This document shows, in pieces, positions 11,917 through 21,461 of a stretch of 64,000 nt of DNA (the first letter of the stretch is position 1; each line of letters starts with the position of its first letter). Position numbers and translations under genes: made by a program. This DNA comes from Lachnospiraceae bacterium (GTDB lineage: Bacteria; Bacillota; Clostridia; Lachnospirales; Lachnospiraceae), in assembly GCA_031272985.1 (NCBI GenBank), contig JAISSU010000016.1, forward strand, positions 152,201 to 216,200, written 5' to 3'. The notes under the pieces are model-generated. The model searched no databases. It was not told the DNA's origin and saw only the letters and a program-made list of their open reading frames with translations.

Positions 11917-12693
11917 CTATACAATATCATTATTTGTTTTGTCAATGGTTCTTTGGCGTACAATTTCATAGGTTAAAACCGCACAGGCAACTGAAGCATT
12001 TAAGGACTCAATTTCACCTTTCATAGGGATCGAAGCAACATAATCACAAGCCTCCCTTACCAGACGGCTTACCCCTTTTCCTTCATTTCCGACTACGAGA
12101 CCAATAGGACCTGTAAGGGGCACATCATACATCGTTTCGCCATTCATATCGGCACATACAAACCATATTCCATCTTTCTTTAATTTTTCAATAGTCTGTG
12201 TAAGGTTTGAAACGCGGGCTATTAAGGTGTGTGAAACTGCGCCTGCCGAAGCTTTTTCCACAGTGGCTGTCAGTCCAGCGCTTCGTCTTTTAGGGATAAT
12301 AACGCCATGTGCGCCCGCAACGTTAGCGGTTCTTATTATCGCACCTAAATTATGCGGATCTTCGATGTCGTCGAGTAATATAATAAACGGCGCTTCTTTT
12401 CGCTTGCTTGCTCTATCTAAGATATCGGATACTTCTACATAAGATGCTGATGATAAATAAGCAATAAGCCCCTGATTCTTTCCCGTTTCAGACAGTGTCT
12501 GCAGTCTTTCTTTCGATATATAATCAATGGGGGTTCCGGCCTTTTTGCAATCAGCAACGATTTTTGAGACCACTGCATCACGTTTTTCGTTTTTTTCATC
12601 AACAATAAAAAGCCTGTCAATATCGCGTCCGGCCTTCAAAGCCTCGGCTATAGCATGCTTGCCTTCAATAATCCTACTGCTTTTTTCTTCCAT
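11917..12693 (-). CDS. rlmB: 23S rRNA 2'-O-methyltransferase RlmB-type (SpoU family)
   Basis: SPOUT-fold RNA 2'-O-ribose methyltransferase. The N-terminal substrate-binding domain (about residues 1-85) begins RIIEGKHAIAEAL. The SpoU motifs are IILLDDIEDPHNLGAIIRTA (about 103-122), NEGKGVSRLV and the C-terminal IPMKGEIESLNAS knot. AAGGAG lies 4 bases before the ATG. The start lies 46 bases inside mrnC, typical of the conserved cysS-mrnC-rlmB operon. Confidence 0.94.
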   Translation of the reverse strand: MEEKSSRIIEGKHAIAEALKAGRDIDRLFIVDEKNEKRDAVVSKIVADCKKAGTPIDYISKERLQTLSETGKNQGLIAYLSSASYVEVSDILDRASKRKEAPFIILLDDIEDPHNLGAIIRTANVAGAHGVIIPKRRSAGLTATVEKASAGAVSHTLIARVSNLTQTIEKLKKDGIWFVCADMNGETMYDVPLTGPIGLVVGNEGKGVSRLVREACDYVASIPMKGEIESLNASVACAVLTYEIVRQRTIDKTNNDIV

Positions 12694-13106
12694 TTATCTC
12701 CTTGTGCTATATCATCGGGCAATAATGACGCCTTTTTTATAGCTGTTTCAATTAATTCAAATAGCCTGTCATAATCTTCATTTATGTAAAGATAGCCTAT
12801 CAGTGCCTCAAAACCGGTGGCTTTCCTATAATCAAGCAGCTTTTGGTTCTTCGCGGGCGAAATAGTTTTAGAATTGCGTGCCCGCTTATAAACCGCGTGC
12901 TCATCTTCATGCAAAATAGGCAGAATACCCTCGGCTAATTTCGCCTGACACTTTGCTTCGACAATACAGCTTGTTTCCCAGTGTAGAACCCTAACCGGTC
13001 GATTTCCGAAACTTAAAATCATTGATTTGATTATTAAATCAAAAACACTGTCTCCAATGTATGCCAATGCCAATGAAGAGTATTTAGTTGCTACACTTTT
13101 TTCCAC
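12648..13106 (-). CDS. mrnC: Mini-ribonuclease III (MrnC)
   Basis: An RNase III catalytic domain without the dsRNA-binding domain, 152 residues, which matures 23S rRNA in Bacillus. The signature LALAYIGDSVFDLIIK is at about residues 12-27. The start is GTG at 13106 behind AGAAGG, lying within the last codons of cysS (16-base overlap). Its own 3' end overlaps rlmB by 46 bases. Confidence 0.92.
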   Translation of the reverse strand: MEKSVATKYSSLALAYIGDSVFDLIIKSMILSFGNRPVRVLHWETSCIVEAKCQAKLAEGILPILHEDEHAVYKRARNSKTISPAKNQKLLDYRKATGFEALIGYLYINEDYDRLFELIETAIKKASLLPDDIAQGDKWKKKAVGLLKASML

Positions 13107-14497
13107 TTTACGCCTTCTTTTGTGTCCTCAAGGATAATTCCCATATCGCTTAATTTGTCGCGGATTTCATCTGCTTTGGCAAAATTGCGTTCTTTCCGCG
13201 CGTTTTGACGCTCTTTGATGAGGCTTTCAATGTCAGAATCCAGCACTTGTTCCTTTCGTCTAATCTCTAATCCGAGAATGTCAGTAAGGGTCTTAAGCCT
13301 CTTGTAAAGACCATCGAGCAATTCGATTGATGAATCCTCATTTACATTACTATTAATGTATTTGACCAATTCAAACACTGCTGAGATCGCGTCAGCTGTG
13401 TTAAAATCATCATCCATGGCTTTTTCAAAAGCCAAAGTAAATTCCTTGCTCTTTTCAAGTACAGCCTCTTCCGATTCTTTCATCGCTGATGAAGAAGCAT
13501 TCTTTTTAAGGAAAAGAATATTTTCGGCAGCAGTAATTATCCTCTCCAGTCCCGCTTTTGCGGCATCCATCAATTCCGGACTGAAATTTAGCGGATTCCT
13601 GTAATGTGCGCCCAGCATAAAGAATCTTAATATCTGTAAGTCATATTGTTCGCTGACTTCTCTGACGGTTTTAAAATTACCTTTGGACTTTGCCATTTTT
13701 TCGTTATTAATATTAAGAAAAGCATTGTGCATCCAGTATTTTGCAAAGGGCACTCCTGTGGCCGCCTCGCTTTGGGCAATTTCATTTTCATGATGCGGGA
13801 AAATCAAATCCTCTCCGCCACCATGAATATCTATTTCATCACCCAGATATTTTCTGGACATTGTCGAGCACTCCAAATGCCATCCCGGACGCCCGTCTCC
13901 CCAGGGCGCCTCCCAATAAGGCTCGCCTTCCTTCATAGGCTTCCAGAGAACAAAATCCAGTGGGTCTTCTTTTTGCGTTTCACCTGTTACCGCTAAAGTG
14001 CGTTCTCCGGAACGCAAGTCATCGAGATTCTTATGAGAGAGCTTTCCATAGTCCTTAAAACTTCTGCTTCTGAAATAAACTGTTCCGTCTTTTATATAAG
14101 CGAATCCCTTATCTAAAAGAATCTTAATCATATCAATCATTTCAGGGATTTCCTGAGTCGCCAAAGGATGAGTCGTCGCAGGACGAATATTCATTCCTTC
14201 CATATCCTTTTTACACTCGGCAATATATTTTTGCGAAATTACATCCGCAGAAACACCTTCTTCAATGGCCTTATTGATAATCTTGTCATCCACATCGGTA
14301 AAATTAGAAACGAAATTTACATCGTATCCTTTATACTCGAAATAACGCCTCACAGTATCGAAAAATATCATGGGACGAGCGTTTCCAATGTGAATCAGAT
14401 TATAAACAGTGGGTCCGCAGACGTAAATTCGTACCTTATTTTCTTCTAAAGGAACAAATTCCTCCTTTTTACGGCTTAGAGTATTAAATAATTGCAT
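13091..14497 (-). CDS. cysS: Cysteine--tRNA ligase
   Basis: Class I synthetase, 468 residues from the preferred start. I choose ATG 14497 because GAAGGAG lies 7 bases upstream; the upstream in-frame extension of 9 codons has no site of its own. HIGH appears as HIGNA in NLIHIGNARP, KMSKS as KMAKSKGN, and zinc ligands include the Cys of CGPT and the CS and HHENE region. It heads the cysS-mrnC-rlmB-tRNA-Thr run. Confidence 0.96.
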   Translation of the reverse strand: MQLFNTLSRKKEEFVPLEENKVRIYVCGPTVYNLIHIGNARPMIFFDTVRRYFEYKGYDVNFVSNFTDVDDKIINKAIEEGVSADVISQKYIAECKKDMEGMNIRPATTHPLATQEIPEMIDMIKILLDKGFAYIKDGTVYFRSRSFKDYGKLSHKNLDDLRSGERTLAVTGETQKEDPLDFVLWKPMKEGEPYWEAPWGDGRPGWHLECSTMSRKYLGDEIDIHGGGEDLIFPHHENEIAQSEAATGVPFAKYWMHNAFLNINNEKMAKSKGNFKTVREVSEQYDLQILRFFMLGAHYRNPLNFSPELMDAAKAGLERIITAAENILFLKKNASSSAMKESEEAVLEKSKEFTLAFEKAMDDDFNTADAISAVFELVKYINSNVNEDSSIELLDGLYKRLKTLTDILGLEIRRKEQVLDSDIESLIKERQNARKERNFAKADEIRDKLSDMGIILEDTKEGVKWKKV

Positions 14498-14576
14498 AAT
14501 GAATCTCCTTCTTTTGTCAGTCACATTCCATATGATAATAAATAAATCCGGCTATTGCAATAAAAACTAGTTCGAA

Positions 14577-15287
14577 CTAAATACCGGCCTGTATATAATA
14601 TGATGGATCATTGTACTTTTCCTCTTTTGCAGTTCTTACCTTTTCTGACTTTTCGAGTTCAGCCACACGTCTTAAGAGTACTTTTGCTTCGCAATCAAGC
14701 TTTGCTAAATCCGCGCTTAACGGATCGGGGAAACCGGTCTGGTCCAAATCCATCCAAGGTTTCTTTACACTGCCTTGCTTTACTACACGACCGGGTACTC
14801 CTACAACAGTACAATTCGGCGGCACCTCACTTAGCACAACTGATCCCGCACCTATTTTTGAATTTTCACCTATCGTGAATGAACCAAGTATTTTAGCCCC
14901 TGCGCTGACCATTACATTATCCTTTAATGTAGGATGTCTCTTTCCGTGTTCTTTTCCGGTACCACCAAGCGTAACTCCTTGATATAACGTGACATTGTCA
15001 CCTATCTCGCAGGTTTCTCCGATTACCACACCTGTGCCATGATCAATAAATAAACCTTTTCCGATTTTTGCTCCGGGATGTATTTCTATACCGGTTTTCC
15101 TCGTGGTACGCTGTGAAAGCCATCTTGCAAGAAAATAGTGCTTTTTTAAATATAGTTTATGTGCCAATCTATACCACAATATAGCTTTAAAGCTCGGATA
15201 TAGCCAAACCTCTACATTCGAATGAATCGCGGGATCGCGCTCCCTGACGATTCTGATTTCTTCTTTTACATAACTAATTAACCCCAT
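14577..15287 (-). CDS. cysE: Serine O-acetyltransferase
   Basis: Makes O-acetylserine from serine and acetyl-CoA, the first step of cysteine synthesis. The 236-residue protein has an N-terminal helical part and a left-handed beta-helix hexapeptide domain (about residues 65-180) with the signatures DHGTGVVIGET and GGTGKEHGKRHP. The C-terminal tail is charged and somewhat longer than in the minimal Firmicutes form. GGAGGTT precedes the ATG. Adjacency to cysS is common in Firmicutes. Confidence 0.94.
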   Translation of the reverse strand: MGLISYVKEEIRIVRERDPAIHSNVEVWLYPSFKAILWYRLAHKLYLKKHYFLARWLSQRTTRKTGIEIHPGAKIGKGLFIDHGTGVVIGETCEIGDNVTLYQGVTLGGTGKEHGKRHPTLKDNVMVSAGAKILGSFTIGENSKIGAGSVVLSEVPPNCTVVGVPGRVVKQGSVKKPWMDLDQTGFPDPLSADLAKLDCEAKVLLRRVAELEKSEKVRTAKEEKYNDPSYYIQAGI

Positions 15288-15345
15288 GATAACCTCCGTT
15301 TTTTATAATCAGTAAAGCCTGTAATATGAGACTATTTCTCAGGCT

Positions 15346-16401
15346 TTACACCATCTCGCTAATATAAATTGGTTTAATCGGAATCCATTTATCAAGTTCT
15401 TTTTCAAGTTGGATGCTCATAGTCACACCCTTCAAGTTATAACACATTCCGGGTGTTAAAGCTCCGAATATCAGTCCGCATAGTACATATACAGGTAAAG
15501 TTCCCATAACTGATTCGTAATCTCTTTTATCATTTAAGCGTATATCAGTATCCGTGATATCACTGCCAATGACATGAAATATTGCATTGTTTTCTTCAAT
15601 ATCCGGATCTGACACGCTAAAACAGATGCAACATCGTTCCTTAAAGCTAATAAAGGACAACGCCTGCTTCACGTTTAATATTCTGAACATTATCTTTGCG
15701 TTTTGTGGGTATGGCTCTCCCATCGGTAAAATAATACGGTAATCCGTAATGCAATTACACAATAGAATTCCTTTTCTATCATACTTATTAGCAATACCGA
15801 TAAAAATACCGGCACCGTCAGATTTTAATTCCTTTAATAAGCGTCTGTAGTAATTCCCGTCTCTTTTTACAAAAACCTTATAATTATTATATAGGTAACA
15901 GTTAGCTGTTTCAGCTAACAATTCAAATTCATCCCCTTCAGGCACTTTCATTTCTTCGGTGCCGGGTTCCATCAGATACCCTTGGTTTTCGATAATTATA
16001 CGTTTCGTTTCCTGTCTGCACACAGTGAGAAAAGAATAAGGAATATAAATAGATTCACGCGCGGGCATAAGAAAAGCAAAAGTTTTTCCGTCTTTAAACA
16101 TATCATTCAGGGCCGTTGTCAGCACCTGACGCATATATCCTTTTTTTCTGTGCTTAATGTCAGTCGCAACAGCCACCACATAATCGACAAGAGACTCATC
16201 CCCATTGACAACCAGTTTATAAGGGTTAAGATGAAGCATAGAACAAAATTGTCCATCTTCTTCTAATACATAGATTTGATTGTCAAGAATTTTCTCCGAA
16301 TAATAGTAGTCTATAAATTTACTACTATCTTCGGGAAAGCATTGCTCATATAAAAAGCGCGTATTTGCGTGTTCTTTTGGCTCCAATTTTCTAACTGACA
16401 T
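15346..16401 (-). CDS. GNAT-family acetyltransferase, Eis-like architecture
   Basis: A 351-residue protein. The N-terminal GNAT domain (about residues 1-135) has the acetyl-CoA motif in VAVATDIKHRKKGYMRQVL. It is followed by a second region and a C-terminal SCP2-like part, an arrangement like Eis-type N-acetyltransferases. The substrate is unknown. TTGGAG lies before the ATG. It stands between ispF and cysE with about 118 bases of AT-rich leader. Confidence 0.75.
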   Translation of the reverse strand: MSVRKLEPKEHANTRFLYEQCFPEDSSKFIDYYYSEKILDNQIYVLEEDGQFCSMLHLNPYKLVVNGDESLVDYVVAVATDIKHRKKGYMRQVLTTALNDMFKDGKTFAFLMPARESIYIPYSFLTVCRQETKRIIIENQGYLMEPGTEEMKVPEGDEFELLAETANCYLYNNYKVFVKRDGNYYRRLLKELKSDGAGIFIGIANKYDRKGILLCNCITDYRIILPMGEPYPQNAKIMFRILNVKQALSFISFKERCCICFSVSDPDIEENNAIFHVIGSDITDTDIRLNDKRDYESVMGTLPVYVLCGLIFGALTPGMCYNLKGVTMSIQLEKELDKWIPIKPIYISEMV

Positions 16402-16519
16402 AATTTCTCCAAATTTTCAAATTTGTAGTTTATTGATTTCGATTTAGTATGTAACTTTGCAATAGGATGAATATTTGCATTTGTGATACAGCTCATTTAT
16501 AGGTGATTTAGGCGCCGTT

Positions 16520-17071
16520 TCAGCGCATAATACACCCGCCGCAGTTACGGGGACACCCGTAAAGCGCTTCACTGTCAAAAGAAGTATAACTCAAATTTCT
16601 CATATCCTCAAGTAAGACTATTGCCTGCGCGGCAATGCCTTCTTTTGCGCCGGTAAACCCTAAACCTTCCTCGGTGGTGGCCTTAACATTTATTTGACTG
16701 ATATCAAGATTTAACGTCTCCGCAATATTCTTTACCATCTCAGGAATATATTTAGATAGTTTGGGTGCCTGCGCGATAATCGTGGAATCAATATTCATTA
16801 TCAAATAGCCGGCTTCTTCTATTTTAACCATTACGGCTTTAAGAAGGCTTAGGCTTGAAATGTTTTTATACTCCGGATCCGTATCAGGGAAATGCTTCCC
16901 GATATCACCTAAAGCGGCGGCGCCCAATAGCGCGTCCATGACAGCATGAACCAGAACATCCGCGTCAGAATGTCCGTCAAGCCCCTCTTCGTGCGCAATC
17001 TTAACACCGCCTAATATAAGGGGTCTTCCGGTTTTAAGTCTATGGACGTCATATCCTGTACCGACTCGCAT
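16520..17071 (-). CDS. ispF: 2-C-methyl-D-erythritol 2,4-cyclodiphosphate synthase with Cys-rich tail
   Basis: MEP-pathway enzyme for isoprenoid precursors. The core (about residues 1-158) has the DVHRL metal site, [21 protein letters not shown] and the [11 protein letters not shown] substrate loop. The protein is 183 residues rather than the usual 155-160. The extra C-terminal part ends in C-x3-C-x2-C ([13 protein letters not shown]), a possible metal or redox site. The ATG overlaps the upstream gene's stop (TAATG). Confidence 0.95.
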   Translation of the reverse strand: MRVGTGYDVHRLKTGRPLILGGVKIAHEEGLDGHSDADVLVHAVMDALLGAAALGDIGKHFPDTDPEYKNISSLSLLKAVMVKIEEAGYLIMNIDSTIIAQAPKLSKYIPEMVKNIAETLNLDISQINVKATTEEGLGFTGAKEGIAAQAIVLLEDMRNLSYTSFDSEALYGCPRNCGGCIMR

Positions 17072-17460
17072 TATTCTCCCCGTTCCAAAAGTGCTTCGTT
17101 ATCGATGTTATCTATGTTATCTGCTACATCTGTCGTTTCTTCTACTGTATCATTGTTCATTTCTATATTATCCTGAGTCAATATATTTTCATCGTTCGTT
17201 TCATCACTAATAGTCTCGGCCGCCTCTAATTCAGTATCGGCCTCATTTGCGGTTTCATTGTCAGCAGCGGTTTGGCGTTGGTGCTCTCTCCATGCTCCAA
17301 TTCCAAACCAGGCTCCAATAATTACAAAAACAGCACCTGCAAGAACAAACCACAGATAATTATCAGCCTTTCCCTTTATAGAGTCGGTTATCAGCTTATA
17401 ACCCAAATAAACCAAATATGCTCCGACCGCAATCTTAAAACCCCAGTTCGTCCTTCTCAT
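17071..17460 (-). CDS. Small membrane protein with acidic tail, unknown function
   Basis: A 129-residue protein with two predicted membrane helices (about residues 7-27 and 35-55) and a long Asp/Glu/Asn-rich C-terminal half with little predicted fold. I do not recognise the family. GGGAG precedes the ATG and its stop overlaps the ispF start by one base, so the two are translated from one message. Confidence 0.7.
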   Translation of the reverse strand: MRRTNWGFKIAVGAYLVYLGYKLITDSIKGKADNYLWFVLAGAVFVIIGAWFGIGAWREHQRQTAADNETANEADTELEAAETISDETNDENILTQDNIEMNNDTVEETTDVADNIDNIDNEALLERGE

Positions 17461-17568
17461 GTCGTTCTCCCAAAATCCAAGTTTCTCACGATTTCTATTT
17501 GTAATATAAAATGCTTATCTAATCATATTAGTCTATCAGCCGAAATATGACAAGTATTGTGATTTCAT

Positions 17569-19014
17569 TTATTCGGTACGTATGGCTGCCAAAGGACTCA
17601 ATCTCATTGCCCTTCTCGCGGGGAAATATCCCGAAACAATTCCCACGAGCATTGCCATAATAATTCCCACTCCCAATAACCATATCGGAATGTACGAAAT
17701 GATACTGCTCTCTCCATATCCTAAAGAATTTCCCGCGACCTTATTCAGCACAAAAGAAATGAGCAAGCTAAACGCAATTCCCGTTACGCCGCCTATAAAT
17801 CCGATGAAAGCCGCTTCAGTAAGGAACATCTGCCTGATATTTCTGATATCACAGCCGATTACCTTCATAACGCCTATTTCTTTTGTCCTTTCATAGATCG
17901 CCATCATCATCGTATTGGCAATACCTATTGCGGCAACCAAGAGGGAAATCGCACCTATACCACCAAGTACTGCCTGTATTACCGATAATTCCTGCTTCAT
18001 CATTTCCAAAGAATCAGCATTACTTTCAACATTATACCCTAAATCACGCAAAAGTGTAGCTACTTCGTTAACATTATTTATGTCGTCCACCTTTACCTGT
18101 GCATATGTATATACAAATTCCTTTAACGGCTTTCCTGTTTTAGTCGTAGGTTGACCGGGAATTGCCTTTCCTTTAAATTCCTTTTGCAGTACGGATATTA
18201 AAGTGTCCATATCGCAATAAAGGCTCCAAGAAAAATTATTGTAGTCCTCGGAACTGCCGTCTACCATACCATATGCTCGAATCGAGTATTTCTTAGCCGG
18301 CTTCGTAGATGCCCCATCATTTCCGATTACCCCTCCCGATTCCTCCGAAGAAGCCACGCCGGATGATGAATAAACCACCACGCTTGAACCCAAGCTGTTA
18401 TAATTATCTGTGTTTAATATCAAAAACATGGAGTCTTTTTCGGCATCAGCGACTAATTCTCCCTTTTCCCAATAAGGGGAGCTACCGGTCTTTGGGTCAT
18501 ACATCTGAGGTATTACCTGATTTCCGAAAATTAGTTGCAATGCTTTAGAGCTATGTTCAGGGAACTCACCCCAAGCCAGCTTTATCCCACTGTTCTTAAA
18601 ATATTCGGGTGTAAAGCCGGTTACAGTCACCCATGTTTCATACTTTCCTTTTCGTAAAATTCCGCCGGTTTCGAAAACGGGTTCCGCAAACAAAACATGG
18701 TCAAAGGTCTTCATCTCATTAACCCGTTCCTCTGTGATATAGTCGACCTTTGATGAATCATCCTTTGTATCTTCGGCGGATTCGCCGTACCACGAGGCAG
18801 AATCCCAGCCATCTTTTCCCATTACTCGAAGAGTGGTGAGGCCTCCGTATTGTTCAATTTGTGCGTATGTTTGCTGCTGAATGCCCAGTCCGAAGGATAT
18901 CATAACCACCACCGAGGTGGTGCCGATCATTACCCCTAAAGCTGTGAGAAAAGTCCTGAGTTTTCGGCGCTTTAAGTTGCTTGCGCTAATCCTCAATATA
19001 TCGATCCACTTCAC
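17569..19014 (-). CDS. MacB/FtsX-type ABC transporter permease
   Basis: A 481-residue permease with one N-terminal helix (about residues 20-42), a large extracytoplasmic domain (about 50-345) and three C-terminal helices of the FtsX domain. I choose GTG 19014, behind GAGGAGG with a 9-base gap, giving a start inside the upstream gene (29-base overlap). It pairs with the ATPase at 20365-21096. Substrates of such MacB-like exporters include peptides and macrolides; none is implied here. Confidence 0.9.
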   Translation of the reverse strand: MKWIDILRISASNLKRRKLRTFLTALGVMIGTTSVVVMISFGLGIQQQTYAQIEQYGGLTTLRVMGKDGWDSASWYGESAEDTKDDSSKVDYITEERVNEMKTFDHVLFAEPVFETGGILRKGKYETWVTVTGFTPEYFKNSGIKLAWGEFPEHSSKALQLIFGNQVIPQMYDPKTGSSPYWEKGELVADAEKDSMFLILNTDNYNSLGSSVVVYSSSGVASSEESGGVIGNDGASTKPAKKYSIRAYGMVDGSSEDYNNFSWSLYCDMDTLISVLQKEFKGKAIPGQPTTKTGKPLKEFVYTYAQVKVDDINNVNEVATLLRDLGYNVESNADSLEMMKQELSVIQAVLGGIGAISLLVAAIGIANTMMMAIYERTKEIGVMKVIGCDIRNIRQMFLTEAAFIGFIGGVTGIAFSLLISFVLNKVAGNSLGYGESSIISYIPIWLLGVGIIMAMLVGIVSGYFPARRAMRLSPLAAIRTE

Positions 19015-20341
19015 GGAGCAATTCCTCCTCACCAAAACCGTTTCTCTTCTTTTTCCTAGACCTTATAATCAATACAATCACTACGATAATTGCAGCTATA
19101 ACCGCTAATCCGATAAGAATAGGTATCAGTCTTCCCGCTGAAAGAAAAGTCGGAGATTGTGCTTCGGACGGGTACTCTTCTCCCATACTTTCTGCCATCA
19201 ACATTTCTTCATCAAATGAATTATCAATGACTTCCAATTCAATTTCTTTTTTCTCTTCGGTTACATTTCCGCTTTCATCCTCATAGGACAAAGTAAGCGT
19301 AACCGGAGTAGTGCCGCCTTCTTTACCCACTAACATAGCATCGATTTGAGCTGTCGCACCTGAATCCACATTTCCTATAAAGTAAGTCGCATCCTCTATG
19401 GTAGGGCCGGTGAATTTTGCTTTGACATTAAGCAATTTTACTCGTCCCAGATTATATAAATCCAGCATCACATTACACTCGTCTCCCACATTCACAAAAG
19501 GTTCTCCCCCGTAGCTAATATCACCGAATTCATACCGAACTTCCTGCTTTACAGGTATTGAAATTTCTGAGTCCGCGGTGTAGGGTGAACCGTCCGCGTC
19601 CTCATATTGCATGTCTAACTTAATGCTGTAGGGCTTTTGCAATAAGTCTGCTTTCGCGTTTAATTCAATGGAAATATCAGCAGTAGCTCCCGCGTTTATC
19701 CTGTCGAGATAGATAGAATTAGAGCCGGAAGAAGGTATAAAAGCCGCCGAGGCAGTTTCTGCGTCAGCGCCCGCATCGGGGGTCGTCAGCGTAAAAAGCA
19801 TATTCTGAACTCTGGTACGTGAAGAAGTGTTCTTTAAATGAATGACAAGCTTAAAATTAGTTCCGGCTTTTACCTCAGCAGGGTCCGTTTCATATCCGGT
19901 AACAATTACTCGCGGAACCGATACCTGCGCTACTACATCTGAAGTACTCGCAAGCTGTATCGCCTGTCCGTTTGTTATGCTGCCCGAAGAAACAGGCGTT
20001 GTGTTCACGTTTTCCTGATCCGAAATATCTGTTGTTTGAATTACATCAGACTTCTTCGTAGTATCCGCAGCGGCGTCACCATTGCCGGTCGTATTCTTAT
20101 CTTCCGAAGCATCCTGGCCTGTGTTTGAATTTCCCGTAGATACTTGCGAATCATCGGCTTCTTGAGAGGACACACTCCCGGTGCTTCCCGTTTTCCCTGT
20201 GTTATCAGTATTTGTCGTACCGGTATTATTGGTATTTGAAGTCGGCGCCGCAAACGTCGAAATCGTAAGTATCGCCGTTATTATCACAATGAGCGGCAAT
20301 GCAACAAGTCTTTTAGTCTTCCCCATATTTTTGATATACAT
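18986..20341 (-). CDS. Membrane-anchored extracytoplasmic protein (COG1361/CARDB-like)
   Basis: A 451-residue protein with an N-terminal signal/anchor (about residues 9-31), a low-complexity Ser/Thr/Asn/Gly/Asp linker (about 32-130), two beta-rich CARDB-like domains (about 140-370) and a C-terminal helix (about 405-430) followed by a basic stop-transfer. It lies between the ATPase and permease genes, suggesting an accessory subunit of that exporter, possibly replacing the MacA adaptor. GAGG lies before the ATG. The role is inferred from context. Confidence 0.8.
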   Translation of the reverse strand: MYIKNMGKTKRLVALPLIVIITAILTISTFAAPTSNTNNTGTTNTDNTGKTGSTGSVSSQEADDSQVSTGNSNTGQDASEDKNTTGNGDAAADTTKKSDVIQTTDISDQENVNTTPVSSGSITNGQAIQLASTSDVVAQVSVPRVIVTGYETDPAEVKAGTNFKLVIHLKNTSSRTRVQNMLFTLTTPDAGADAETASAAFIPSSGSNSIYLDRINAGATADISIELNAKADLLQKPYSIKLDMQYEDADGSPYTADSEISIPVKQEVRYEFGDISYGGEPFVNVGDECNVMLDLYNLGRVKLLNVKAKFTGPTIEDATYFIGNVDSGATAQIDAMLVGKEGGTTPVTLTLSYEDESGNVTEEKKEIELEVIDNSFDEEMLMAESMGEEYPSEAQSPTFLSAGRLIPILIGLAVIAAIIVVIVLIIRSRKKKRNGFGEEELLREVDRYIED

Positions 20342-20364
20342 ATCCCTACCTCTTTTGAAATTAA

Positions 20365-21096
20365 TTAATAATTAGCAGATCTTCTGACCATTTCCGTTGG
20401 TTTAAACTTTCGTCCTTCCCTGATTCTTACAAATTTACCATCTCTGATTTCGAATATTCTGTCCGCATATTCCGCAAGATTCATATCATGCGTAACCATT
20501 ATCAATGTCTTATGTCTTTTGTTTACTATATCCCGCATCAGATTCATAACATCCTGCGATGTTCTGGAGTCTAAATTCCCTGTCGGCTCGTCCGCAAAAA
20601 TAATGTCAGGATCTACTATCAAAGCTCTCGCAATGCCGACTCTTTGCTGTTGTCCTCCGGACAATTGATTCGGCATGTGTCTCGCATGAGAGTCTAAATT
20701 CACAAGTTTCAGCATTTCCGCGGCTTTTTTTAATCTGACTGATTTTGAAACCCCCTGAAAACTCAAAGGCAATGCCGTATTCTCCAAAGCATTAAACGTG
20801 GACAACAGATGAAACGATTGGAATATAAATCCTACATGCTCGCGCCTAAATTGTACCAATTGATTTTCTTTTAGCTTTTCAATGCTCGTACCATGAATTC
20901 TAATGCTTCCCTTTGTAGGCTTTTCCAATCCCGCTAACATATTAAGCAATGTAGATTTTCCGGAACCGGAGGTGCCCACAATCGCGCAAAACTCACCCCG
21001 AAAGACATTAAAAGAAACTCCGTTCAATGCTCGGACTATTTCATCGCCGACTTTATATAGTTTATAAAGGTCCCTGACCTCAATTACTGCTTCCAT
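20365..21096 (-). CDS. ABC transporter ATP-binding protein (MacB/LolD type)
   Basis: A 243-residue ATPase with Walker A GTSGSGKST, the LSGGQQQR signature and Walker B IIFADEPTGN. The sequence is of the LolD/MacB class that partners FtsX-type permeases. It is the first gene of a three-gene operon with the adaptor-like protein and permease. AAGGA lies upstream of the ATG. Confidence 0.94.
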   Translation of the reverse strand: MEAVIEVRDLYKLYKVGDEIVRALNGVSFNVFRGEFCAIVGTSGSGKSTLLNMLAGLEKPTKGSIRIHGTSIEKLKENQLVQFRREHVGFIFQSFHLLSTFNALENTALPLSFQGVSKSVRLKKAAEMLKLVNLDSHARHMPNQLSGGQQQRVGIARALIVDPDIIFADEPTGNLDSRTSQDVMNLMRDIVNKRHKTLIMVTHDMNLAEYADRIFEIRDGKFVRIREGRKFKPTEMVRRSANY

Positions 21097-21244
21097 ACAA
21101 TTCCTTGATTAATAAAATAAGTCTTGAATTTGTTAAATCTTTTTTATTGTACCATATAATAGGTAGCTGCAACAGTTTAATTTCTTAAAACTTTCTTAAG
21201 TCGTTCTAAAGAAAAGGTTAAGTAAACTACATTCTTAGCAAATA

Positions 21245-21279
21245 AAAATGTCGGATCAATAGAAACAATCCGACATTTT
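21245..21279 (-). terminator. Terminator after tRNA-Met
   Basis: A 12-bp stem (plus 21245-21256 with 21268-21279) around an 11-base loop, followed on the minus strand by TTTTTATT. It lies six bases downstream of the tRNA. Confidence 0.85.
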
Positions 21280-21285
21280 ACAAAG

Positions 21286-21359
21286 TAGCGGGAACTGGAT
21301 TTGAACCAGCGACACTGCGGGTATGAACCGCATGCTCTAGCCAACTGAGCTATCCCGCC
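21286..21359 (-). tRNA. tRNA-Met (CAT anticodon, elongator type)
   Basis: A 74-base cloverleaf on the minus strand, including the discriminator A. The acceptor begins GGCGGGA with a G-U first pair, as in Bacillus elongator tRNA-Met. The anticodon stem-loop TGCGG-TTCATAC-CCGCA gives CAT. The D-arm (AGCTCAGTTGGCTAGAGC) and T-arm (GGTTCAAATCC) are standard. CCA is not encoded. The elongator rather than Ile2 identity is by resemblance. Confidence 0.93.
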
Positions 21360-21461
21360 AAATCGAAAGCCCTAAAAAAGCTCGCTTTCGGATTATACTA
21401 TCAGTAAAGTTGTATTGTCAATCGAAAATTTGAATTAATCTCCCGGCTTTTCGAAAAAAAC

